From Prevotella sp. OH937_COT-195 (GTDB taxonomy: Bacteria; Bacteroidota; Bacteroidia; Bacteroidales; Bacteroidaceae): 64,000 bases of DNA. This document shows positions 56,720 to 64,000 of the stretch, one piece after another (within the stretch, counting starts at the first letter, position 1; each line of letters starts with the position of its first letter). The notes below the pieces were generated by a model that did no database searches, was not told where the DNA came from, and was given only the letters and a program-made list of their open reading frames with translations. Both the position numbers and the translations under genes were made by a program. Where the stretch lies: assembly GCF_003932845.1 (NCBI RefSeq), contig NZ_RQZH01000001.1, positions 124,001-188,000 on the forward strand, given 5' to 3'.

Positions 56720-58342
56720 TTATTTCTTTTCCGCAGCCTTTTTCTGCTTCATGTGTCGCTGCAGTGTTTGTACGCATTCGCGTCTTGGAATGATTACAGA
56801 AGTACCCTTGTAGTTTATCTCCTCGCGAATGATGCGTGTTATCTCCGTCATGTTCTTGGGCAATGGTACAACAACGTGCAAGTGGTCGTTGCTTATACCC
56901 AGTCCGCGGCATATATCTTCGAACTTGTTCGTTCCTGCCGACTCCTGTCCTCCTGTCATTCCGGTGGTGAGGTTATCGCTTATTATAACCGTTATGTTTG
57001 CATTTTCGTTTATGGCATCAAGCAGTCCTGTCATTCCGGAATGTGTAAACGTTGAGTCGCCTATTACTGCCACCGATGGCCATTGTCCTGCATCTGCCGC
57101 ACCTTTTGCCATTGTGATGCTGGCACCCATGTCGACACATGCATGTATTGCACGGAACGGTGGCAGGAAACCGAGTGTATAGCAGCCAATGTCTCCGAAC
57201 ACGCGTGCATTATCGTATTCGCGCAGTACCTCGTTTAATGCTGCATACATGTCTCTGTGTCCGCAACCTTTGCAAAGTGCCGGCGGGCGCGGTGCCACAT
57301 CTTCGCAAGGAGCAAAGTTTTCACCCGTTTCCATTCCGAGAGCCTTCTTCACCACGTCCGGATTTAGTTCGCCGGTGCGTGGCAATTCTCCGGTCAGTCG
57401 TCCTTTTATAACTGCATTTCCGTCCATTACGCCACGCAGTATTTCCTCGATAAACGGTTGCCCTTCTTCTACGACGAGCACCGAGTCGCATTCATCGCAC
57501 ATGCGTCTTACGAGTTTTTTCGGCAGCGGATATTGCGAAATCTTCAATATGGGATATGGACTGCCGTTGGGGAAACACTCGTTGACATAGTTGAAACCTA
57601 TGCCGCTTGCTATTATACCCATGGAGGTTGCAGCGCTTCCTTTTGCTTCGATGTATTTGTTATACGGAGACACTACTGCATCGGCTTCAAGTTCCGCCTG
57701 TTGTGCCGTGACGATGTCGTTGCGTTTGCGTGCGTTTGCCGGCAGCAATACCCAACTGCCCGCTTCGGCATTGTAGTTCATCTCGTTTTCCTTACGCGCT
57801 TCGGTTGCCACTTTTACCACTGCACGAGAGTGTGCCATGCGCGTCGTCACACGCATCAACACCGGCAGATGCTGACTTTCGGAGTACTCGAATGCAGTGT
57901 TCATCATGTCATACGCCTCCTGCTGCGAACTCGGTTCGAATGTAGGTATCATTGCAAATTTGCCATAGAAGCGTGAGTCTTGTTCGTCCTGTGACGAGTG
58001 CATGGAAGGGTCGTCGGCCACAAGAACCACTATACCGCCGTTAACCCCGGTCATGCCGGAGTTAACGAATGGGTCGGCACATACATTAAGACCTACGTGT
58101 TTCATGCAGACCATTGCACGCTTGCCCATGAACGACATGCCCAGCGCGGCTTCCATCGCTGTCTTTTCGTTCGTGCTCCAGCGGCTGTGTATTCCGCGTT
58201 CCTTGGCAATCTCGTTGCCTTGTATGAACTCGGTAATCTCGGTCGAGGGAGTTCCGGGATAAGCATACACACCGGACAGTCCGGCATGGATTGCACCCAG
58301 GGCAATGGCTTCGTCTCCCAATAAAAGTTTTTTTTCTGTCAT
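56720..58342 (-). CDS. iorA: indolepyruvate oxidoreductase subunit alpha
   Basis: A 540-residue subunit that oxidatively decarboxylates aryl-pyruvates to aryl-acetyl-CoA with TPP. An N-terminal domain (YAYPGTPSTEITEF; STNEKTAMEAALGMSF) is followed by a TPP domain (GDIGCYTLGFLPPF; GDSTFTHSGMTGLLDAINEN) and a CKGCGHRDMY cysteine pair near residue 355. The C-terminal two-[4Fe-4S] ferredoxin domain of many archaeal and bacterial IorA proteins is absent; the protein ends in a basic tail (HMKQKKAAEKK). It is 25 bp after the amidase gene. Confidence 0.94.
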   Translation of the reverse strand: MTEKKLLLGDEAIALGAIHAGLSGVYAYPGTPSTEITEFIQGNEIAKERGIHSRWSTNEKTAMEAALGMSFMGKRAMVCMKHVGLNVCADPFVNSGMTGVNGGIVVLVADDPSMHSSQDEQDSRFYGKFAMIPTFEPSSQQEAYDMMNTAFEYSESQHLPVLMRVTTRMAHSRAVVKVATEARKENEMNYNAEAGSWVLLPANARKRNDIVTAQQAELEADAVVSPYNKYIEAKGSAATSMGIIASGIGFNYVNECFPNGSPYPILKISQYPLPKKLVRRMCDECDSVLVVEEGQPFIEEILRGVMDGNAVIKGRLTGELPRTGELNPDVVKKALGMETGENFAPCEDVAPRPPALCKGCGHRDMYAALNEVLREYDNARVFGDIGCYTLGFLPPFRAIHACVDMGASITMAKGAADAGQWPSVAVIGDSTFTHSGMTGLLDAINENANITVIISDNLTTGMTGGQESAGTNKFEDICRGLGISNDHLHVVVPLPKNMTEITRIIREEINYKGTSVIIPRRECVQTLQRHMKQKKAAEKK

Positions 58343-58367
58343 TTTGTTAAAATTTAGGTATTAGTTA

Positions 58368-59126
58368 TTAAACGTGTATTATATCAGCATCATTCATCAC
58401 GGGGAATTTCTTTTGGAAAGCGGACAGTTTTTCCATGTCTATTTCTACCGTTGCGGCACACTCTTCTCCGTTTTTACAAATTGCCATGTCGTTGCCGTAA
58501 GGGTCTGCCACGAGTGAGTTTCCGCAGTATTCGCAGTCAGGGTCGCGCCCGATTCTGTTCACTCCCGCCACATAGCATTGGTTTTCTATTGCTCTTGCGT
58601 GTAACAGTGTGTTCCATACATTTATGCGACTTGTCGGCCACGAGGCTACATATATTGCCATGTCGTAGTCGCCGCGATTTCTGCCGAACACCGGAAAACG
58701 CAAATCATAGCACACCTGAAGCAATATCCTTACACCTCGCCATTCCGTCACGACACGCTCTTTTCCTCTTGTATAATGCAGATTCTCACCTGCATACGAG
58801 AACAAGTGACGTTTGTCATAGGTGGCAATTTCGCCATCCGGCTTGACAAAATACAATCGGTTGAAAAAACTGTTGCCGCACCTTATTGCCATACTGCCGG
58901 CAATGGCCGCTCCTTTTTCAGTCGCCTTACGACGCATCCAGCGCAATGTATCCCCGTCTTCGTCCTCTGCAATTCCTTCCGGTTCGGTGACAAAGCCCGT
59001 CGTGAACATCTCCGGAAGAATATAAAGGTCGGACTCCGGCGCATTGTTAATCATGGCATCTGCTTTTTTGACATTGCCGGAACGGTCTTTCCAAACCATA
59101 TCCATTTGTAGAATAGTTGTCTTCAT
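58368..59126 (-). CDS. carbon-nitrogen hydrolase, omega-amidase (YafV) type
   Basis: A 252-residue nitrilase-superfamily amidase. The triad is Glu39 (LPEMF), Lys105 (YDKRHLF) and Cys139 (QVCYDLRFP). The YafV/Nit2 branch hydrolyses 2-oxoglutaramate or 2-oxosuccinamate, products of glutamine or asparagine transamination. ATG 59126 is chosen; a frame open to 59234 adds 36 residues without homology. It is the first gene of a four-gene leftward operon with iorA, iorB and the aminotransferase. Confidence 0.88.
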   Translation of the reverse strand: MKTTILQMDMVWKDRSGNVKKADAMINNAPESDLYILPEMFTTGFVTEPEGIAEDEDGDTLRWMRRKATEKGAAIAGSMAIRCGNSFFNRLYFVKPDGEIATYDKRHLFSYAGENLHYTRGKERVVTEWRGVRILLQVCYDLRFPVFGRNRGDYDMAIYVASWPTSRINVWNTLLHARAIENQCYVAGVNRIGRDPDCEYCGNSLVADPYGNDMAICKNGEECAATVEIDMEKLSAFQKKFPVMNDADIIHV

Positions 59127-59251
59127 AGTCTTTCCGATTGAATAAAATCCGGTTCGCTTCCTGTTTTTTAACTCGGAAAAGTGTAAAGTATTACCTTCAC
59201 GACTGCAAAGATGCAAAAAAAAAACGTAAAACAAAAATAAATCGATAATTA

Positions 59252-59283
59252 TTTTGCTGTTTGCTTTCTAATCACTACCTTTG
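59252..59283 (+). promoter_or_regulatory. infC-rpmI-rplT promoter
   Basis: TTTTG (59252-59256), a 19-bp spacer and TACCTTTG (59276-59283), 37 bp before the infC ATG. Exact consensus spacing. Confidence 0.75.
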
Positions 59284-59320
59284 CAACCGATTTTCGAAAA
59301 TAGTCACTTAATAACATTTG

Positions 59321-60013
59321 ATGAAGAACGACAAAAAAGGTAACCAATACCGTATTAACGAGCAGATACGTGCTCGCGAAGTAAGAATTGTAGGAGAAGA
59401 CGGATCCACCGTAATGCCGACAAGGCAAGCATTGGACATGGCGCGCCAACAAGGTGTTGACCTCGTGGAAATATCTCCCAATGCCAATCCTCCCGTATGC
59501 CGACTCATCGACTATTCGAAATTCCTCTATCAGCAGAAGAAGCGTGCCAAGGAGATGAAGCAAAAACAAGTGAAGCAGGACATAAAGGAGATACGCTTCG
59601 GTCCTCAAACCGACGAACATGACTACAACTTCAAACTGAAGCATGCCAAGGAGTTCCTCGAGGATGGAAACAAGGTTCGTGCGTATGTATTCTTCCGTGG
59701 TCGCTCAATACTATTCAAGGAGCAGGGAGAGGTTCTCTTGCTGCGTTTTGCAAACGACCTCGAGGAATACGGAAAGGTTGAGCAAATGCCGAGCCTTGAA
59801 GGCAAAAAGATGTTCCTTTACATCACTCCGAAGAAAGCGGGCGTGGCAAAGAAAAGCCAACAGAAACGAGACCGTGAGCGCAGCGAGACAGATGCGAAAG
59901 CCGAGGAAACGCAGCAAGTTGAAGCACAGACTGTCGGAAAAGGAGGATTGTTTGCCAACGTGAAAGGTGGCGAGGACATATTGAAGAAACTGAAAGAGGA
60001 TAGTGAAGACTGA
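59321..60013 (+). CDS. infC: translation initiation factor IF-3
   Basis: A 230-residue factor that binds the 30S subunit and checks the start codon. The N-terminal domain begins [20 protein letters not shown], and the C-terminal domain includes [21 protein letters not shown] Lys/Glu-rich tail of about 50 residues extends past the usual IF-3 end. The start is a normal ATG (59321), possibly with a TTG directly before it; I see no AUU start of the enterobacterial type. First gene of infC-rpmI-rplT. Confidence 0.95.
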   Translation: MKNDKKGNQYRINEQIRAREVRIVGEDGSTVMPTRQALDMARQQGVDLVEISPNANPPVCRLIDYSKFLYQQKKRAKEMKQKQVKQDIKEIRFGPQTDEHDYNFKLKHAKEFLEDGNKVRAYVFFRGRSILFKEQGEVLLLRFANDLEEYGKVEQMPSLEGKKMFLYITPKKAGVAKKSQQKRDRERSETDAKAEETQQVEAQTVGKGGLFANVKGGEDILKKLKEDSED

Positions 60014-60090
60014 CAAAGGTCAACGGGTGCGCGTAACGTCAGGTATATACGTTGCCGCCCCATTATAAATAACAATTAAATAATAAAAAA

Positions 60091-60288
60091 ATGCCAAAAA
60101 TGAAGACAAATTCCGGTGCGAAGAAACGTTTCCGTTTCACCGGTACTGGCAAGATTAAGCGCAAGCATGCTTATCACAGCCACATCTTGACAAAGAAAAC
60201 AAAGAAGCAGAAGAGAAACCTTATTCACTCTGCAATAGTTGACAACAGCAACCTGAAGCAGGTACGCGATTTGCTCTGCCTTCGTTAA
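60091..60288 (+). CDS. rpmI: 50S ribosomal protein L35
   Basis: A 65-residue basic protein with the L35 pattern [20 protein letters not shown] and [14 protein letters not shown]. Full length, in the standard infC-rpmI-rplT order. Confidence 0.97.
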   Translation: MPKMKTNSGAKKRFRFTGTGKIKRKHAYHSHILTKKTKKQKRNLIHSAIVDNSNLKQVRDLLCLR

Positions 60289-60314
60289 TCATTAATTAAG
60301 AAAGGAAAGAAACT

Positions 60315-60659
60315 ATGCCAAGATCAGTAAATCATGTTGCTTCAAGAGCAAAGAGAAAGAGAATTCTGAAACTTACACGCGGTTACTTCGGTGCCCGCAA
60401 GAATGTTTGGACAGTAGCAAAGAACACCTGGGAAAAGGGTTTAACTTACGCATATCGCGACCGCAAAAACAAGAAGCGCGTATTCCGTGCACTTTGGATA
60501 CAGCGTATTAATGCTGCCGCACGCATCGAGGGAATGAGTTACTCGCAGTTGATGGGTGCATTGCGCAGGGCCGGTATCGAGATAAACCGCAAGGTTCTCG
60601 CAGACCTCGCACTGAACAATCCGGAGGCTTTCAAGGCCATTGTGGCAAAGGTAAAGTAA
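60315..60659 (+). CDS. rplT: 50S ribosomal protein L20
   Basis: A 114-residue protein essential for early 50S assembly. [20 protein letters not shown] and [20 protein letters not shown] are typical. A hairpin terminator follows 21 bp later. Confidence 0.98.
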   Translation: MPRSVNHVASRAKRKRILKLTRGYFGARKNVWTVAKNTWEKGLTYAYRDRKNKKRVFRALWIQRINAAARIEGMSYSQLMGALRRAGIEINRKVLADLALNNPEAFKAIVAKVK

Positions 60660-60680
60660 TTCGGAATTACGAAATATTTG

Positions 60681-60719
60681 AATATGCCGTCGGACAGAGT
60701 TTGTGTCCGGCGGCATATT
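60681..60719 (+). terminator. terminator after rplT
   Basis: Arms AATATGCCGTCGGACA (60681-60696) and TGTCCGGCGGCATATT (60704-60719) pair over 16 positions with one G-T; TTTCATT follows. Confidence 0.85.
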
Positions 60720-60757
60720 TCATTAAAACACTTTGTCTTTATGTATGAACAACCGTT

Positions 60758-60842
60758 GCAATTTCGGTGGAATTACTTTTCAATTTCGGTGGAATTAAAA
60801 AGCAAATCCGCCGAAATTGATATTCAAAATCGACAGAATTGC
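60758..60842. repeat. ~62-nt intergenic repeat, locus 4 (extended form)
   Basis: Two direct units, CAATTTCGGTGGAATTA (60759-60775 and 60781-60797), are followed by two inverted units, GCAAATCCGCCGAAATTG (60802-60819) and CAAAATCGACAGAATTGC (60825-60842). The first three units span 62 nt, as in the other loci; the fourth is extra. It lies between convergent rplT and tex. Confidence 0.75.
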
Positions 60843-60913
60843 ATTTTTTCACGCCTGTTCATTCAGAACATTTCTTATCAAATCGCATTGCCGCACGGTA
60901 TCGAGAGAAGTAT

Positions 60914-63109
60914 TTAAACGTCTTTCATTGATAGTGATATGCGATTGCGACGACGGTCTATCCCCGTAACTTTTACCATTACCTGCTGATGCAGGTGTAC
61001 AATGTCGTTCGGGTCTTTTACATAACGGTTTGCAAGTTGGGATATGTGTACCAGTCCGTCATGATGCACACCGATGTCAACGAATGCTCCGAAATTTGTT
61101 ATGTTCGTAACTATGCCCGGCAACACCATTCCTTCTTCGAGGTCGTCAATTTCTTTGACGTTCGGGTCGAAGTCGAATTCCTCTATCTTTTTGCGTGGGT
61201 CGCGACCGGGTTTCTCAAGTTCCTTCATTATGTCGCTGAGTGTAGGCAGTCCTATGTTGTCCCCGACGTAACGTGTGATGTCTATGCCGTCGCGTTTCTT
61301 TTTGTTTGCGACAAGTTCCGTAACGGTGCAGCCGCAGTCGTCGGCCATTTGTTCCACCACGGCATAACTTTCCGGGTGTACTGCCGAATTGTCGAGCGGA
61401 TTCTCGGCATTGCGTATCCGAAGGAAACCGGCGCATTGTTCGAATGCCGCCGGACCGAGTCGCGGCACTTTCTTCAGTTGCTCCCTGCTGGTAAATGCTC
61501 CGTGTTCGCGTCGGTAATCCACAATGTTTTTTGCCAATGTAGGCCCGACTCCGCTGACATACGTCAACAGTTGTTGCGATGCCGTGTTAAGGTCTATGCC
61601 GACCGAGTTCACGCACATTTCCACGGTTTGGTCGAGCGAGTGTCTTAATTTTGTTTGGTCAACATCGTGCTGGTATTGTCCGACACCGATGCTTTTCGGG
61701 TCAATCTTGACAAGTTCTGCAAGAGGATCCAAGAGTCTTCTGCCTATCGATACAGCCCCTCGCACTGTCACGTCTTTGTCAGGAAACTCCTCGCGTGCAA
61801 GTTTTGAGGCAGAGTATATGCTTGCTCCGTCTTCGCTTACGACATATATACCAATTCTGTGTCCGTTGCCATCGGCAGGTTGTCTGTCGTAGTTTCCGCT
61901 TGTATTATTTCCTTTTTCCACCACCAAATTCTTGATGTTGTCTTCAACGAATTGTCTTGTTTCGCGGCTCGCCGTTCCGTTTCCTATTGCAACGGCTTCT
62001 ATTCCGTAGTCTGCAATCATTTTTTTCAAGTGCATCGTAGCCTGCATAGTGTGGTTTATTGGCGGGTGGGGGAATATAGCCTCGTGGTGCAGCAAATTGC
62101 CTTGTGCATCGAGGCATACCACCTTGCAGCCGGTTCTGAAGCCGGGGTCTATACCCATCACTCGCTTTTGTCCTAGCGGTGCGGATAGCAGCAGTTGTCG
62201 CAGATTCTCGCTGAACACCTTTATGGCCTCGTCGTCAGCCTTTTCCTTGCTTGATGCGGCGAACTCCGTTTCTATTGAAGGACACAGAAGTCGCTTGTAA
62301 CCGTCTTCCACCGCTTCTTCCACGAGTTTTCGACATTGCCCCTGTCCGCGTGCATATTTGCGTTTCAGTCTGCTTATGCACTGTTCGTCGTCAGTGGTTA
62401 TGTTTACCCGCAGTATTCCCTCCGCTTCGCCCCGACGCATTGCCAGCAGTCGGTGTGACGAGCAACGGCGAAGCGGTTCGCGGAAATCGAAATAGTCGTA
62501 GTACTTTGCCGCCTCGTCGGTATCTTTTTTCTTTGCTGCAACTTTCGAACGTATTACCGCATCACGGTGGAACTGCTGTCTTACCAATTGTCGCGATTCT
62601 TCGTCTTCGCTTACCGTCTCGGCAACGATGTCCTTTGCTCCTTGAAGTGCGCTTGCCGCATCTTTTACATCGCCTTTCACAAATCTTGCGGCCGCCGTCG
62701 TCGCTTCCAACTCTCTCTGCATCATCAATATTTCAGCCAATGGTTCGAGTCCTTGTTCGCGTGCCGCCTGTGCCCTTGTTCTGCGTTTGGGCTTGAAAGG
62801 CAGGTATATGTCTTCAAGTTCGGTGGAATCCCACGTGGCATCTATGCGATGATGCAGTTCGTCGGTCATGCGTTCCTGCTCGGTTATGGTTTTTACTATG
62901 GTTTCTTTCCGCCTGCTTATTTCTTTCAGTCGCTCGTTGAGGTTGGAAATACTTGCTATTTGTACCTCGTCGAGTCCTCCGGTGCGTTCTTTTCTGTAAC
63001 GTGATATAAAGGGTATTGTGCAGCCTTCGTCAAGAAGTCGCAGAGTATTCTCCACCCATTCTTGCGGCAGTTGCAATTCCTTTGCTATGATTTGAGCGAA
63101 TATGTCCAT
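60914..63109 (-). CDS. tex: Tex-family RNA-binding transcription accessory protein
   Basis: A 731-residue nucleic-acid-binding protein. It has an N-terminal helical region, a YqgF/RNase H-like domain (RVMGIDPGFRTGCKVVCLDA, about 335-354), helix-hairpin-helix motifs (LLTYVSGVGPTLAKNIVDYR, about 515-534) and a C-terminal S1 domain (about 655-728; GIVTNITNFGAFVDIGVHHD). Full length. It is divergent from the ABC-F gene, with a TAATTTTG box at 63129-63136 (minus) as likely -7 element. Confidence 0.95.
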   Translation of the reverse strand: MDIFAQIIAKELQLPQEWVENTLRLLDEGCTIPFISRYRKERTGGLDEVQIASISNLNERLKEISRRKETIVKTITEQERMTDELHHRIDATWDSTELEDIYLPFKPKRRTRAQAAREQGLEPLAEILMMQRELEATTAAARFVKGDVKDAASALQGAKDIVAETVSEDEESRQLVRQQFHRDAVIRSKVAAKKKDTDEAAKYYDYFDFREPLRRCSSHRLLAMRRGEAEGILRVNITTDDEQCISRLKRKYARGQGQCRKLVEEAVEDGYKRLLCPSIETEFAASSKEKADDEAIKVFSENLRQLLLSAPLGQKRVMGIDPGFRTGCKVVCLDAQGNLLHHEAIFPHPPINHTMQATMHLKKMIADYGIEAVAIGNGTASRETRQFVEDNIKNLVVEKGNNTSGNYDRQPADGNGHRIGIYVVSEDGASIYSASKLAREEFPDKDVTVRGAVSIGRRLLDPLAELVKIDPKSIGVGQYQHDVDQTKLRHSLDQTVEMCVNSVGIDLNTASQQLLTYVSGVGPTLAKNIVDYRREHGAFTSREQLKKVPRLGPAAFEQCAGFLRIRNAENPLDNSAVHPESYAVVEQMADDCGCTVTELVANKKKRDGIDITRYVGDNIGLPTLSDIMKELEKPGRDPRKKIEEFDFDPNVKEIDDLEEGMVLPGIVTNITNFGAFVDIGVHHDGLVHISQLANRYVKDPNDIVHLHQQVMVKVTGIDRRRNRISLSMKDV

Positions 63110-63145
63110 GTTTACCTGTTATTTTTGGCAAAATTAATAATTTTA

Positions 63146-63177
63146 TTTTGTATTACCGTTAAAATGGAGTAAATTTG
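63146..63177 (+). promoter_or_regulatory. promoter of the ABC-F gene
   Basis: TTTTG (63146-63150), a 19-bp spacer and TAAATTTG (63170-63177). The -7 box ends 8 bp before the ATG, so the leader is very short. Confidence 0.65.
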
Positions 63178-63185
63178 CAGACATT

Positions 63186-64000
63186 ATGATTTCTGTTGAA
63201 GGATTAAAGGTGGAATTTGGCGTAAAGCCGCTGTTCTCCGATGTCGCTTTCGTGATTAACGATCGAGACCGCATTGCACTCGTCGGTAAGAACGGTGCGG
63301 GGAAGAGTACGATGCTGAAGATACTTTGTCGGCAGCAACGCCCGACCGGCGGAACAATAAGCATTCCGGCGGAGACCACTATCGGATATTTGCCACAGGT
63401 AATGGTGCTGCAGGACAACACCACGGTGCGCGAAGAGGCACGCAAAGCGTTTGCCGGAAGCACCGAGATGAAAGCAAGGCTCGAGGAAATGAATCGCCAA
63501 CTGACAGAACGCAGCGACTATGAGAGCCGCGAATATATGGAACTCGTGCAGAGATATACCGAAGAACATGAGCAGTATATGATGATGGGAGCCGATAATT
63601 ATGAGGCGGAAATTGAGCGAACTCTCTGCGGACTGGGTTTCGGGAGGGAAGATCTCGACCGTCCCACAAGCGAGTTCAGCGGAGGTTGGCGCATGAGAAT
63701 AGAACTCGCAAAGATATTGTTGCAGAAACCCGATGTACTGCTGCTTGACGAGCCTACGAACCATCTCGACATAGAGTCGATACAGTGGCTTGAACAGTTT
63801 CTTGCACAGAGTGCGAAAGCTGTGGTGCTTGTTAGTCACGACAGAGCGTTTATAAACAACGTGACAAACCGTACGCTGGAGATAAGTTGCGGTAACGTTA
63901 CAGACTACAAGGTAAAGTATGATGAATATGTGCAACTGCGCAGGGAACGGCGTGAACAGCAGTTGCGCGCATACGAGAACCAGCAAAAAGAGATTGCGGA
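63186..64000 (+). CDS. ABC-F family ATPase (3' end beyond window)
   Basis: The first 271 residues of a soluble ABC-F protein, translated by hand from ATG 63186 and still open at the window end. The first ATPase domain is complete: Walker A GKNGAGKST near residue 38, signature FSGGWRMRIELAK, Walker B VLLLDEPTNHLDIESI and switch His in LVSHDRAF. The sequence then enters the charged linker (RRERREQQLRAYENQQKEIA). ABC-F proteins act on the ribosome as translation factors or antibiotic-protection factors. A housekeeping Uup/YdiF-like member is more likely here, given the conserved setting beside tex. Confidence 0.93.
   Translation, partial: MISVEGLKVEFGVKPLFSDVAFVINDRDRIALVGKNGAGKSTMLKILCRQQRPTGGTISIPAETTIGYLPQVMVLQDNTTVREEARKAFAGSTEMKARLEEMNRQLTERSDYESREYMELVQRYTEEHEQYMMMGADNYEAEIERTLCGLGFGREDLDRPTSEFSGGWRMRIELAKILLQKPDVLLLDEPTNHLDIESIQWLEQFLAQSAKAVVLVSHDRAFINNVTNRTLEISCGNVTDYKVKYDEYVQLRRERREQQLRAYENQQKEIA

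Noticed and set aside
60758..60842. CRISPR-like series of short repeats
   Set aside because: Units are 17-19 nt, partly inverted, with no unique spacers of constant length and no cas genes; it belongs to the 62-nt repeat family.

Overview
This window is a chromosomal segment of a Bacteroidota bacterium, most likely a Prevotella-like member of the Bacteroidales. The evidence is an nuo operon with fused nuoCD and no nuoEFG, a BamD-omega-DUF4293 block, a type IX secretion plug protein (DUF5103 family), many Bacteroidota-only families (DUF4421, DUF4199, DUF6452, DUF6048), starts without obvious Shine-Dalgarno sequences, and promoters of the TTTG-N19/20-TAnnTTTG type before genes on both strands. 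Genes fill most of the window. I see no rRNA, prophage, CRISPR array or intact insertion sequence.

Layout. 1-4.8 kb: 3' part of gyrA and two secreted tetratricopeptide proteins. 4.8-12 kb: T9SS plug protein, DMP19-like protein, smpB, a small secreted protein, map, tsaD, pncC-like amidase and a periplasmic HtrA protease. 12-14.4 kb: an asparaginase gene between two direct copies of a ~198-bp element with terminal inverted repeats, then tRNA-Arg(TCT). 14.5-20.7 kb: oxidoreductase, DUF4421 and DUF1460 proteins, a zinc-ribbon membrane protein, GH25 lysozyme and a LacI-type regulator. 20.9-26.3 kb: an 1176-residue tandem sensor kinase, its response regulator and two small membrane proteins. 26.8-31.2 kb: DUF4199 protein, glycosyltransferase, two envelope proteins of unknown function, ApbE and a Crp-type regulator. 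31.3-44.3 kb: M3 peptidase, dCMP deaminase, CtpA protease, formyl-THF cyclo-ligase, DciA-like/RecF, a TPR membrane protein, RibH, lipoproteins, the BamD-omega-DUF4293 operon and an iron alcohol dehydrogenase. 44.4-54.6 kb: the ten-gene nuo operon. 54.7-59.1 kb: a leftward operon of amidase, indolepyruvate oxidoreductase and aminotransferase. 59.3-64 kb: infC-rpmI-rplT, tex, and the 5' part of an ABC-F gene cut by the window end.

Functional groups. The nuo genes encode a proton-pumping complex without the NADH-dehydrogenase arm, so an electron donor other than NADH is likely. The amidase, IorA, IorB and aminotransferase can be read as an amino acid to 2-oxo acid to acyl-CoA route. BamD, the T9SS plug, HtrA, CtpA, GH25 and DUF1460 proteins serve envelope assembly and turnover.

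The most unusual features are in non-coding DNA: the two ~198-bp MITE-like elements around ansA, and a family of ~62-nt three-unit intergenic repeats (core CAATTTCGGCGG) at four loci. Among proteins, the tandem kinase is the most striking: its only intact ATP-binding motifs lie in the first module and its only canonical-looking phospho-acceptor histidine lies in the second.
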